DNA of 64,000 nt, taken from contig NZ_JBAVHX010000004.1 of NCBI RefSeq assembly GCF_049686335.1, positions 310,001 through 374,000 on the forward strand, given 5' to 3'. Source of the DNA: Buttiauxella sp049686335 (GTDB lineage Bacteria > Pseudomonadota > Gammaproteobacteria > Enterobacterales > Enterobacteriaceae). How positions within the stretch are numbered: the stretch's first letter is position 1; every line of letters starts with the position of its first letter. The notes below the pieces were generated by a model. That model searched no databases, was not told where the DNA came from, and worked only from the letters and a program-made list of their open reading frames with translations. Positions 8,890-18,027 of the stretch are shown here, piece by piece. Made by a program: the position numbers and the translations under genes.

Positions 8890-8920
8890 GTAGGTCGGAT
8901 AAGCGCAGCGTCATCCGACA
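8890..8920. repeat. REP-like palindrome, left copy
   Basis: GTCGGAT and ATCCGAC form the arms around an AAGCGCAGCGTC centre, preceded by GTAG. This is the typical enterobacterial REP/PU form. A second copy lies 117 bp to the right within the tandem duplication. It is in the converging narL-ychO intergenic space, where REP elements often stabilise 3' ends. Confidence 0.8.
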
Positions 8921-9006
8921 TAACCGCCGTAACCCGTTATTCGGGCAACAACTCATAACGCGGATCGTTGAGCGGCCCACCCTACAAAACCGAATCAAAT
9001 CGAATC

Positions 9007-9037
9007 GTAGGTCGGATAAGCGCAGCGTCATCCGACA
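9007..9037. repeat. REP-like palindrome, right copy
   Basis: This is identical to the copy 117 bp to the left. It starts 17 bases past the ychO stop codon on the minus strand, so it lies in the ychO 3' untranslated region. Confidence 0.8.
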
Positions 9038-9053
9038 TAACCGCCATACCCCG

Positions 9054-10454
9054 CTATTCGGGCAACAACTCATAACGCGGATCGTTGAGCGGATCCACCC
9101 TCAACGGTTCCGCCATCTTCAGGGTAATCCAGTTAGAGGTCACCTTCTGACCTTTATCATCTTCAATCACCACCGACAGACGATACTCATGTGGCCCCTG
9201 CTCACGCCATGCTGGCATAATCATGCTCCAGCCGCTGGTGTCACGATTATCAGCCGGTGGCGTCAAACTCAGCTCTTGCGTATCACCCTGCCAGATGATG
9301 CTTCGAATACCGTGGCTGGCGCGGATTTGCAGCTTAAGTGCCACCGTTTCGCCGGGGTGTAACTCCCAGGGTGGCGTCGCCAAAAAGACCGACAGTGTTT
9401 TACGTTGGCGGTATTCCATTACTGGCAGCGAATCTCGTTCCACGCTGTCATAACGGCTACCGCGCAGCGAACTGGTGGTGGCGACTTCAGCGGCAGAAAG
9501 CTGTTTTCTCACCGGCACGCCAAAACGATAGTTTACTTTCAGGCCGAGATTATCCTGCGACACACCGCTTTCACCCTGCTTATGCTGGGCAGTGAGTGTG
9601 ACAAGTGGGATCGGGGTGTAATTTAGCCCCATGGTCACCGCCACCGGGTTGCGATAACCGGTGCCGCTATCAAACAGATCAACACTGTTACCGTAGTACT
9701 TCTCGAAGCTCACACTGGTATTGATGTGACGATAAAAAGGCAACCACGCCTGGGCGGTCACGTCGTATCCCCGTGCCAGGCGTTGCTCCAGCGTTTCGCT
9801 ATCGCCTTCCTGCCAGCTGCTGAGCGGCTGATAGTAGTTTGCCGAAAGACGTAAATATTCACCCCACGCCTCGGCTCCCAGGCCTGCGCGCTGCAAATTG
9901 GTGGAAAGCTGATTGTCATAAAAAGCGTTGTAACCCAGCAACCAGTCCCCGGCGACCCAACGCTGGCCTGCACCAAGGTTGCCGATCGTGCCATCATCCT
10001 GCTGGGCAAAACCTATCTGGCTCCAGGTGAGGTAACGGTTGTTATCTTCCCACGGGCTAAACAGCGAAGCGCTGCTGCCGTTCCAGTTGCCGTGTTCATC
10101 CACCAGCAAGTTGATGCTGGCCTTGCCCCATGGGGATAATAACGATTCGGCTTCGTTGGTTACCTTGTCGGTTAATACATCCCGCAGCCTGGCAAACGCG
10201 AACATCCGCGCCTGCTCGCCCGTATCCAGCCCGTCATCCACCATGCTCGCTTCACCAAACTTCTTCGCCATGGCGGCGATTTCACGTGCTGCGGCATCAC
10301 TTTCAGGCGCAATGCCCATATCGGGCAATTGTGTCGTGGTTTGGTCAAAAGGGTTTTCGGCTTGATCGATAAAGTTCTGGCGGGTACTGGCTACCCCTCC
10401 TGCGCTGAGGAGTGCATACGACAGGGTGAAAAATGGAACGGCTTTTCTAAACAT
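9054..10454 (-). CDS. ychO: YchO, intimin/invasin-like outer-membrane protein (inverse autotransporter family)
   Basis: Protein of 466 aa with an N-terminal signal peptide (about residues 1-23, ending near GGVAS) and an intimin/invasin-type beta-barrel domain (about 95-300). Typical barrel strings are GAGQRWVAGDWLLGYNAFYD, GAEAWGEYLRLSANYY and NPVAVTMGLNY. A short Ig-like tail (about 340-460) follows. There is no long passenger of repeated Ig domains, as in E. coli YchO. The start at 10454 (MFRKAVPFF) gives a normal signal peptide; the ribosome site is weak. In E. coli this gene sits between narL and ychN; here the nas genes separate it from ychN. Its 3' end is duplicated in the adjoining tandem repeat. 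Confidence 0.88.
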   Translation of the reverse strand: MFRKAVPFFTLSYALLSAGGVASTRQNFIDQAENPFDQTTTQLPDMGIAPESDAAAREIAAMAKKFGEASMVDDGLDTGEQARMFAFARLRDVLTDKVTNEAESLLSPWGKASINLLVDEHGNWNGSSASLFSPWEDNNRYLTWSQIGFAQQDDGTIGNLGAGQRWVAGDWLLGYNAFYDNQLSTNLQRAGLGAEAWGEYLRLSANYYQPLSSWQEGDSETLEQRLARGYDVTAQAWLPFYRHINTSVSFEKYYGNSVDLFDSGTGYRNPVAVTMGLNYTPIPLVTLTAQHKQGESGVSQDNLGLKVNYRFGVPVRKQLSAAEVATTSSLRGSRYDSVERDSLPVMEYRQRKTLSVFLATPPWELHPGETVALKLQIRASHGIRSIIWQGDTQELSLTPPADNRDTSGWSMIMPAWREQGPHEYRLSVVIEDDKGQKVTSNWITLKMAEPLRVDPLNDPRYELLPE

Positions 10455-10529
10455 CTGGAAATTATAACATCTCAACCCTGCAAATCACGCCTGAACAGGT
10501 AAACACAGATTACTCCTGAAATGTTTTCG

Positions 10530-13151
10530 TCATTTATTGACCGTTTTGGCGATCAGCGTTTTAAGCTCAGGGACACAGGAGCCGCAGTTGGTTCCACAGC
10601 GTAGTCTTTCACCGAGCGTCGCCACCGAATGGCAACCCGAAGCGATGGCCAGCCGAATGGTTTTCTCTCCCACACCAAAGCAGCTGCACACCGTGCTACC
10701 CGTATCAACGGTTTCTCCCGCGGCTTTCCCTGCGAGTAACAGATGGCGTTGCTGTGAAGTTATGGGTGTGGATCCAAATCCTGCGACAACCGCCGCGGTG
10801 TGAATGTCAGGCCACGTTGTGGCGCTGTAAAAAGCCAGTTGCAGTGCATCTTCATGCCAGGCGAGCAAATAATAAAATTCTCCGTCGCCCTGAGCGTACT
10901 GCAATTGCCAGCCCCGCCCGGCCGTCAGCGTTTCAATCCATGACTCCGGTGAACTGTCCGCGGCGCACAGAAAATGGTGAACACCCGCCGTCGCCTGGCG
11001 CCACCACTGTATCTCCCCGGCAAACGCGATTTCTTCCCGGGCAAATATTTCCCCCTGCCATGTCGGCTGCCAGCGTTGAATACGCACCGCCGTTTGTTTG
11101 CTTTCCGGTTGACCCGAATGCGGGCAGCACACGCCAGAAACCAGGCTGTTAATCTGCCCTTTGCGAGCAAACTGCCGGCTCCAGTGCATGGGAGCAAATA
11201 CATTGCCGGGCAACTGGTTTTCACTCACCTGCACCCGCGCCACCATCCCGCCGCTGCGCGAGGCAATTCTCACCAGCCCCCCTTCTTTCACGCCATAACG
11301 CTGCGCATCACGAGGATGAATTTCCAGCAGCGGCATCGTGATATGTTGCAGCAAACGCGGCACTTTGCCAGTGCGCGTCATGGTATGCCACTGGTCGCGG
11401 ATACGTCCGCTGTTGAGAATCAAAGGATAATGCGGATCCGCCACCGCCTGCGGGAGTTCAGGTTCGACGGGCATCAGCTGGAATTTCCCATTGGGGCGCC
11501 AGCTTTTTAGAGGTTCATGACCACGCGTGGTAACCGGCCAGCGTACCGGCTCCAGTGCGTCGTACTGTTCACGGCTTAAATTCGCCAGCCCGCTGATATC
11601 AAACGCACGCGAGCCATTATTTTCATAACCGGAAAGGGCTGCATGTTCGCTGAAAATTTCGTGAGGATGCTGCCAGTTAAAGGCCTCGCGATAACCCAGA
11701 CGCTGCGCGATTTGCGCGAGGATCCACCAGTCTGCGCGAGCCTCACCCGTAGCGGGTAAAAACGCACGCTGGCGTGAAATCCGGCGTTCAGAATTGGTCA
11801 CCGTGCCGTTTTTTTCACCCCATGCCAGTGCCGGAAATCTGACTGTCGCGTAACGCGAGGTATCCGTCTCACGCACGACATCAGAAACAATCACCAGTGG
11901 GCAGTTCGCCAGCGCCTGTTCAACACGCAACGCATCCGGCAGCGAAACCACCGGATTCGTGCCCATTATCCACACGGCTTTCACTTCCCCGCGCCCGAGA
12001 GCTTCAAACAGTTCAACCGCCATTAACCCCGGTGTTTCGGCAATACGCTCGCTTCCCCAGAACCGCCCAAGCCGTGCGATATCTGCCGCGTCAAAACTCA
12101 TATGGCTGGCGAGTTGATTGGCAAGGCCGCCCACTTCTCGCCCGCCCATCGCATTTGGCTGTCCGGTCAGCGAAAACGGGCCGCAACCTGGTCGCCCAAG
12201 TTTGCCACTCACCAGATGGACGTTGATTATCGCGTTGCATTTGTCGCTGCCGCTCGACGACTGATTAATCCCCATGGTGTAAAGCGTCATGGCGCGTTCA
12301 GACTGGCTAAACCATTGCCAGAATATCTGAACATCAGCGCTGTCGAGCTGGCAAAAATCGGCGCATTTTTCCAGGCTCCACCCGGCGGCGATTTCAAGCG
12401 CTGCGGTTTGCCCGTCAAACTGTTCGGTAAGTAATGGCTGCTGTTGATGCAGATGATTCAGCATGCCGACAAACAGTGCCGCATCGCTTCCGGGGCGCAG
12501 CGCCAGATGCAAATCGGCAATGTCGCAGGTCGCGGTACGACGCGGGTCGATGACGACGATTTTCATCGTCGGCCGCTGTTGTTTAGCTTGCACCAGGCGC
12601 TGATAAAGCACCGGATGCGTCCAGGCCGCATTGGAACCGGTCAACACCACCAGATCGGTTTGCTCCAGATCCTCATAGCGACAGGGGACGTAATCGGCGC
12701 CAAATGCGCGTTTGTAGCCCACCACTGCCGATGACATGCACAACCGTGAATTGGTATCGATGTTAGCGGCACCGATAAATCCCTTCATCAGTTTGTTCGC
12801 CACGTAATAGTCTTCGGTCAGCAACTGGCCGGAGGCGTAAAACGCTACGGCTTTGGGGCCAAACTCCGCAATAATCGCGCTCAGCCGCCGCGCGGTTTCA
12901 TCCATTGCGGCATCCCATGTGACACGTTCACCATTGACTTCGGGATACAGCAAGCGCCCTTCCAGCCCCAGGGTTTCGCCCAGTGCTGCTCCCTTAACGC
13001 ATAAGCGCCCAAAGTTTGCCGGATGCTGTTGATCCCCGCTAATCACGAACGTTCCTGCTTTGGTCTGCCGGGCTTCCACACCACACCCCACGCCGCAATA
13101 GGGGCAAGTGGTACGCACTGCATCACTATTCATCATGCTTTCGCTTGTCAT
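10530..13151 (-). CDS. nasA: Assimilatory nitrate reductase catalytic subunit NasA
   Basis: Cytoplasmic molybdopterin nitrate reductase, 873 aa, reducing nitrate to nitrite for assimilation. The N-terminal [4Fe-4S] motif CPYCGVGCGV is followed by the Mo-bisMGD domains and the C-terminal dinucleotide-binding domain (about 590-710). A BFD-like [2Fe-2S] tail has the cysteines of VCSCFGVG and CGTNCGSC. Electrons come from the NasC flavoprotein module. The start at 13151 overlaps the upstream stop codon as ATGA; MSMM-type starts a few codons later are possible. It is the last gene of the operon and ends 75 bp before ychO. Confidence 0.95.
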   Translation of the reverse strand: MTSESMMNSDAVRTTCPYCGVGCGVEARQTKAGTFVISGDQQHPANFGRLCVKGAALGETLGLEGRLLYPEVNGERVTWDAAMDETARRLSAIIAEFGPKAVAFYASGQLLTEDYYVANKLMKGFIGAANIDTNSRLCMSSAVVGYKRAFGADYVPCRYEDLEQTDLVVLTGSNAAWTHPVLYQRLVQAKQQRPTMKIVVIDPRRTATCDIADLHLALRPGSDAALFVGMLNHLHQQQPLLTEQFDGQTAALEIAAGWSLEKCADFCQLDSADVQIFWQWFSQSERAMTLYTMGINQSSSGSDKCNAIINVHLVSGKLGRPGCGPFSLTGQPNAMGGREVGGLANQLASHMSFDAADIARLGRFWGSERIAETPGLMAVELFEALGRGEVKAVWIMGTNPVVSLPDALRVEQALANCPLVIVSDVVRETDTSRYATVRFPALAWGEKNGTVTNSERRISRQRAFLPATGEARADWWILAQIAQRLGYREAFNWQHPHEIFSEHAALSGYENNGSRAFDISGLANLSREQYDALEPVRWPVTTRGHEPLKSWRPNGKFQLMPVEPELPQAVADPHYPLILNSGRIRDQWHTMTRTGKVPRLLQHITMPLLEIHPRDAQRYGVKEGGLVRIASRSGGMVARVQVSENQLPGNVFAPMHWSRQFARKGQINSLVSGVCCPHSGQPESKQTAVRIQRWQPTWQGEIFAREEIAFAGEIQWWRQATAGVHHFLCAADSSPESWIETLTAGRGWQLQYAQGDGEFYYLLAWHEDALQLAFYSATTWPDIHTAAVVAGFGSTPITSQQRHLLLAGKAAGETVDTGSTVCSCFGVGEKTIRLAIASGCHSVATLGERLRCGTNCGSCVPELKTLIAKTVNK

Positions 13152-16100
13152 GATGCCTCCGCACGCATAATCAGCGCCTGGCTCCCCACCCACACGATGC
13201 CCTGTTCGACTTTTACCGGCCAGGCACGAACGGCCTGCTCGCCGTCTGGCGTGCAGCCATCGCGCAACCGAATACGATGTTTATAAAGGGGGGAAACTAC
13301 AATCGGCTCACCGCTGGCATCACCAATAATCCCGCGTGACAACACGTTGGCATCACTGCCGGGTTCGAGATTATCGAGGGCGTAAATGGCTTCCCCGATG
13401 CGGAACAGCGCAATTTGATGCTCGCCTAAACGTGCACCAATTCCGGCCTGCGCCGGGATAGCATTGACATCGCACACCGCCTGCCACGGTTTCGTCGGCA
13501 GCTTCGCTTCCAGATGAGCCACTTCGTTCACCGGCTGTAATTGCTGGCGCAGGTTCTGGCGTTGTACTGCTTCGTCCGGTTTATCGCTGTTAACATAGGA
13601 ACGGAACAGCGCCAGGCGGTCAGGACTGTTGAGCGTGGTTTGCCACTCACACTGGTAGCTATCCACCACGCTTATCATCTCTTTTTCCAGCTCGTCGGCG
13701 AGGCCGAGGCTGTCGTGCAAAATCACCTCGCGAAGATAATCAATGCCACCTTCGAGGTTATCCATCCAGGTGCTGGTACGCTGCAATCGGTCAGCGGTGC
13801 GGATGTAAAACATCAGCAAACCGTCGATGGTGCGGATCAGTGTTTCGCGATCCAGGTCGCTGGCGAACAGATCCGCGTGACGGGGTTTCATGCCGCCATT
13901 GCCGCAAACATACAGATTCCAGCCTTTGTCGGTGGCGATAACGCCAATGTCTTTGCTCTGTGCTTCGGCGCATTCGCGGGTACAACCAGAGACCGCCATT
14001 TTGATTTTGTGCGGGGAACGCAGTCCCTTATAACGGTTTTCCAGTTCTATCGCGAGCCCCGTGGAGTCCTGCACGCCATAGCGGCACCAGGTGGAACCCA
14101 CACAGGATTTCACCGTGCGTAACGACTTGCCGTAGGCATGGCCGGTTTCAAACCCTGCCGCCACTAACTCCTCCCAAATAGCGGGCAGTTCCTCAAGGCG
14201 TGCACCAAATAAGTCAATGCGCTGGCCGCCGGTAATTTTGCTGTATAGCTGATAACGCTTTGCCACCTGACCGATGGCAATGAGCCCGTCCGGTGTAATT
14301 TCACCCGCCGGAACGCGCGGCACGATGGAATAAGTGCCGTCTTTCTGGATATTGGCAAAATAGCGGTCGTTGGTGTCCTGCAGCGGCAAGTGCGCTGGTT
14401 TGAGCAAGTATTCGTTCCAGCATGATGCCAGCACGGAAGCCGCCAGTGGTTTACAGATTTCGCAACCGTGGCCGTGGCCGTAGCGGCTGATTAACTGTTC
14501 AAAGCTGTGGATATGGTTGACGCGCACCAGGTGATAGATCTCTTGCCGCGAATACGGGAAGTGTTCGCAGATGTCCTTTTTCACCTCGACGCCCTGTTCC
14601 TGTAACTGGCATTCCATCACCTGTTTCACCAGCGCCGAACAGCCGCCGCAGCCGGTCGCCGCTTTAGTGCAGCTTTTAACCGCCGCCATGTCACCCGCTC
14701 CGTTGCTCACCGCCGCACAAATATCGGCTTTGCTGACGTTATGGCACGAGCAAATCTGCGCGCTGTCGGGGAGTGCTGCCACACCTGACCCTTTCGGCGC
14801 ACCGCCCGCAGATACGGGTAAAATTAAGCTTTCGGGTTGCGCAGGCAAAGGCATCGCGTTGAGCATCATTTGCAATAGTTGGGCGTACTCGTTGCTATCG
14901 CCCACCAGCACGCCGCCGAGCAGGGTTTTGTTGTCAGCTGAAACGACGATTTTCTTATAGATTTGCTGCGGGCCGTTGGTCCACTGATAACTCTGGCTGC
15001 CCGGCGTGCGCCCATGTGCATCGCCGAACGAGGCCACTTCCACACCGAGCAATTTCAGTTTCGTGCTCATATCCGCGCCGAGGAACGCGGACTCAGTCCC
15101 TGCCAGAGACGCCGCCGTGACGCGCGCCATCTGATAGCCCGGCGCCACCAGACCAAAGATTTTCCCTTCCCACAGCGCGCATTCACCGATGGCGTAAATA
15201 CGCGTGTCGCTGGTCTGACACTGGTCGTTGATAACAATGCCGCCGCGCTCACCAGACGTCAGATCGCACGTTTTCGCCAGCGCATCTTGTGGGCGAATGC
15301 CGGCGGAGAAGACGATTAAATCGGTGCTCAGTATTTCTCCATCGGCGAAGTTAAGTTGCAAGCCGCCGTTATCCCCGGTAATCGCCGTGGTGGTTTTGCT
15401 GGTATGAACCTGTACCCCAATGTCGCTGATTTTTTCACGTAGCATAGCGGCACCCGCGTTATCGAGCTGCACCGCCATTAAGTTGGGCGCAAACTCCACC
15501 ACGTGCGTTTCCAGACCGAGCTGTTTAAGGGCGTTTGCCGCTTCGAGCCCCAGTAACCCCCCGCCAATCACCACACCGCGCGTGGCATTGCGCGCATGCT
15601 GTGCAATAGCATCCAGATCGTCAAGGGTACGATAGACAAAGCAACCCGGGAGTGTATGCCCCGGCACCGGAGGGACAAAGGGAAACGACCCCGTGGCCAG
15701 CACCAGTTTGTCCCAGTATATTTCGTGCCCCTGGTCGTCGCGCACCAGGCGTTGTTTGCGGTCTATATCGACGATTTTGCTGTGAGAACGTAACTCAATA
15801 CCGTTGTCATGAAAGAAATCCCCCTGCACCATCGACAATGACTCCGCGCTGCGCCCGGCAAAGTATTCCGATAGATGAACCCGGTCATAGGCCGGATGGC
15901 GCTCTTCACCGAACACCACAATGTGATAGCGCTGGTGCAATTGCTGCGCCACGCACTGTTCCAGAAAGTGATGGCCGACCATGCCGTGACCAATTACTAC
16001 CAGCGTTTGTTTTGTCATGTCGTCATTTCCGGCAGCCAGTGGCTGCTCATCAGAGTGGTATTCATCGAACAACACGGCAGGTGTAACAGGTGCCATGCTG

Positions 16101-17218
16101 AGTAACGTGTCGGTCAGCGCACTGGCGGGCGTGATATCCCCCAACAGCAATGCGCCCACCAGCTTGCCGCCGCGCAAATGCAGGCAGCGATAATGTTGAG
16201 TCAGAGGATCGAAGGCGGTGAGCACCTGGGTGTCGGACTGAAGGCGAAGGTCGCCTGCTGAAAACAGGGGAATACCGCTGACTTTCAGGCGTGTTCCACG
16301 ATCCTGATAGCGGAAATCACTGGCGGGCATAGCGCATAAACGAGCGGCTAAAACGTCGGCCTGTTGCAGACAAGGCGCCACCAGTCCCCACGTCTGCCCC
16401 TCTATTTCACAGCATTCACCCACTGCGCTGATGTGCGGCGTGTCGCTGCGTAACTGGGCATCGACGGTAATCCCGCGCAGGCAACGGATCCCGGCACGCT
16501 GCGCCAGCGAAATATTCGGTTTTACGCCGGTCGCGATAATCACCCTTCCGGCGGGCAGCTGCTCGCCATTGCTCAACAACACGCTTTGCGCGGTGATGCG
16601 AACAATGCCGCAATTGAGCTGGCAGATAATCCCGCGTTGTGCGAGATGTTGCTCAAGCAGCACGCCTGCCGCCTGGTTTAGCTGAAGATCCATAAGCCAC
16701 GCCTGACGGTGTACCAGCGTCACGGGAATATGACGTGCGCGCAGTGCTGCGGCGGCTTCAACGCCCAGTAATCCGCCGCCGAGCACCACGGCGTCACTGT
16801 CACCGTGCACAATGGCATCAACGTCAGCGAGGGTGCGAAACCCGTGAACATGCGGCAGCGTATGGCCTTCAATCGGCGGGATAAACGGCAGTGAACCGGT
16901 GGCGAAAACCAGTTCGTCGTATTGAAGCGTGCGCGTTGCTGAGCGCACCGTCTGATGTTTGGTGTTCACTTCCAGCACCGCTTCGCCCGTGAGCAACTCG
17001 ATACCGTGTGAAACATACCAGGCGGCATCGTGCAGCTGCGTGGCACTGGCGGTTTTTTCCCCAGCCAGTACGGGCGAGAGCAAAATACGGTTGTAGCTGA
17101 GCCCTGGCTCTTCGCCAAACAGCGTAATGGCAAAACGCCCCGCCGCTCGCGCGATAATTTGTTCCACCAGGCGTATCGCAGCCATGCCATTACCGATAAC
17201 AATCAGACGTTGCTTCAT
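13148..17218 (-). CDS. nasB: NasC-NasB fusion: nitrate reductase electron-transfer subunit joined to NAD(P)H nitrite reductase
   Basis: One uninterrupted frame of 1356 aa. Residues 1-400 are NasC-like: an FAD/NADH pyridine nucleotide-disulfide oxidoreductase with VIGNGMAA and VVLGGGLLGVEAA. A second start-like Met (position 16018, MTKQTLVVIGHGMVG) opens the NasB part. NasB has another FAD/NAD unit, BFD-like [2Fe-2S] cysteines (CSCHNVSKADIC, CGGC), sirohaem/[4Fe-4S] nitrite reductase domains (CVGSTWCRYG, SGCTRECAEA) and a C-terminal NirD-type Rieske-like domain. NasC passes electrons to NasA; NasB makes ammonium from nitrite. As I recall them, the Klebsiella proteins are separate, with NasB near 957 aa; here no stop separates them. 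Internal initiation at 16018 could still give free NasB. The start follows GAGGGA. Confidence 0.88.
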   Translation of the reverse strand: MKQRLIVIGNGMAAIRLVEQIIARAAGRFAITLFGEEPGLSYNRILLSPVLAGEKTASATQLHDAAWYVSHGIELLTGEAVLEVNTKHQTVRSATRTLQYDELVFATGSLPFIPPIEGHTLPHVHGFRTLADVDAIVHGDSDAVVLGGGLLGVEAAAALRARHIPVTLVHRQAWLMDLQLNQAAGVLLEQHLAQRGIICQLNCGIVRITAQSVLLSNGEQLPAGRVIIATGVKPNISLAQRAGIRCLRGITVDAQLRSDTPHISAVGECCEIEGQTWGLVAPCLQQADVLAARLCAMPASDFRYQDRGTRLKVSGIPLFSAGDLRLQSDTQVLTAFDPLTQHYRCLHLRGGKLVGALLLGDITPASALTDTLLSMAPVTPAVLFDEYHSDEQPLAAGNDDMTKQTLVVIGHGMVGHHFLEQCVAQQLHQRYHIVVFGEERHPAYDRVHLSEYFAGRSAESLSMVQGDFFHDNGIELRSHSKIVDIDRKQRLVRDDQGHEIYWDKLVLATGSFPFVPPVPGHTLPGCFVYRTLDDLDAIAQHARNATRGVVIGGGLLGLEAANALKQLGLETHVVEFAPNLMAVQLDNAGAAMLREKISDIGVQVHTSKTTTAITGDNGGLQLNFADGEILSTDLIVFSAGIRPQDALAKTCDLTSGERGGIVINDQCQTSDTRIYAIGECALWEGKIFGLVAPGYQMARVTAASLAGTESAFLGADMSTKLKLLGVEVASFGDAHGRTPGSQSYQWTNGPQQIYKKIVVSADNKTLLGGVLVGDSNEYAQLLQMMLNAMPLPAQPESLILPVSAGGAPKGSGVAALPDSAQICSCHNVSKADICAAVSNGAGDMAAVKSCTKAATGCGGCSALVKQVMECQLQEQGVEVKKDICEHFPYSRQEIYHLVRVNHIHSFEQLISRYGHGHGCEICKPLAASVLASCWNEYLLKPAHLPLQDTNDRYFANIQKDGTYSIVPRVPAGEITPDGLIAIGQVAKRYQLYSKITGGQRIDLFGARLEELPAIWEELVAAGFETGHAYGKSLRTVKSCVGSTWCRYGVQDSTGLAIELENRYKGLRSPHKIKMAVSGCTRECAEAQSKDIGVIATDKGWNLYVCGNGGMKPRHADLFASDLDRETLIRTIDGLLMFYIRTADRLQRTSTWMDNLEGGIDYLREVILHDSLGLADELEKEMISVVDSYQCEWQTTLNSPDRLALFRSYVNSDKPDEAVQRQNLRQQLQPVNEVAHLEAKLPTKPWQAVCDVNAIPAQAGIGARLGEHQIALFRIGEAIYALDNLEPGSDANVLSRGIIGDASGEPIVVSPLYKHRIRLRDGCTPDGEQAVRAWPVKVEQGIVWVGSQALIMRAEAS

Positions 17219-17228
17219 GAGTCTTCCC

Positions 17229-18017
17229 TCAGGCTGCTTTCGGCTGTTTTTCATAGAGGAAGCGCAGCACCTGCTGGCGCAAGTGGTGATAGCGGCTGTC
17301 TTCGGCCAGTTCCACACGGTTACGCGGGCGCGGTAAATTCACCTCCAGTGTTTCACCCACCGTTGCCGCCGGACCGTTAGTCATCATCAACACGCGATCC
17401 GACAGCAGCACCGCTTCGTCAACGTCATGGGTGATCAGCACGATGGTGGTATGCAACTGTTGCTGGATATGCATCACGGCATCCTGCAAATGGGCGCGAG
17501 TGAGCGCGTCGAGTGCGCCGAAAGGCTCGTCCATTAGCAACACTTTCGGTTTCATCGCCAGCGCACGGGCAATACCCACTCGCTGTTTCATGCCGCCTGA
17601 AATTTCGCCAGGACGTTTATCGATGGCGTGACCCATTTGCACGCGTTCGAGATTGTGAATAATCCATTCGCGTCGCTCCGCGCGGTTCATGGTGCGGCGA
17701 AACACCTGATCTACCGCCAGTGCGACGTTTTCAAAGCAGGTCATCCATGGCAGCAGTGAATGGTTCTGAAATACCACCGCGCGCTCAGGGCCTGGACCTG
17801 CGATTTCACGGTTGTCGCAAAGCAGGCCGCCTTCGGTTGGCAACGTTATTCCGGCAATCAGGTTGAGCAGTGTTGATTTCCCGCAACCCGAGTGCCCTAT
17901 CAGGCTGATGGTTTCTCCTTCGGCGATATCAAAGCTGACGTTGCTCAGTGCGAGGAACTCTCCGCTGGCGGTGGAAAAACGTTGGCTGACATTCTGAACC
18001 TGAATAATTTTCTTCAT
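17229..18017 (-). CDS. nasD: Nitrate ABC transporter ATP-binding protein NasD
   Basis: ATPase of the nitrate/nitrite importer, 262 aa, on the cytoplasmic face with the NasE permease. Walker A is GHSGCGKST, the signature is SGGMKQR and Walker B is LLMDEPFGALDALT, followed by the switch histidine in LITHDVDEA. It is of the NrtD/SsuB/TauB type. The start at 18017 is ten bases past the nasE stop and its 3' end is ten bases from nasC, so it lies firmly within the nas operon. Confidence 0.95.
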   Translation of the reverse strand: MKKIIQVQNVSQRFSTASGEFLALSNVSFDIAEGETISLIGHSGCGKSTLLNLIAGITLPTEGGLLCDNREIAGPGPERAVVFQNHSLLPWMTCFENVALAVDQVFRRTMNRAERREWIIHNLERVQMGHAIDKRPGEISGGMKQRVGIARALAMKPKVLLMDEPFGALDALTRAHLQDAVMHIQQQLHTTIVLITHDVDEAVLLSDRVLMMTNGPAATVGETLEVNLPRPRNRVELAEDSRYHHLRQQVLRFLYEKQPKAA

Positions 18018-18027
18018 GATGTTCCCC

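Larger units (their letters stand above)
8861..9094. repeat. 117-bp tandem duplication containing the ychO 3' end and a REP palindrome
   Basis: Two head-to-tail units (8861-8977 and 8978-9094) are almost identical, with only a few substitutions. The right unit holds the true end of ychO on the minus strand. The left unit carries a second copy of the last dozen ychO codons, including the stop, plus the same REP-like palindrome. The nine-base string ATCCACCCT occurs at both outer edges (8858-8866 and 9093-9101), so recombination or slippage between short repeats is a plausible origin. Confidence 0.92.

Noticed and set aside
8861..9094. CRISPR array
   Set aside because: There are only two adjacent 117-bp units with no unique spacers, and one is part of a gene end.
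8768..9362. Open frames through the 8.9-9.1 kb repeat
   Set aside because: They translate REP and ychO 3' sequence in the wrong frame and repeat because the DNA is duplicated.
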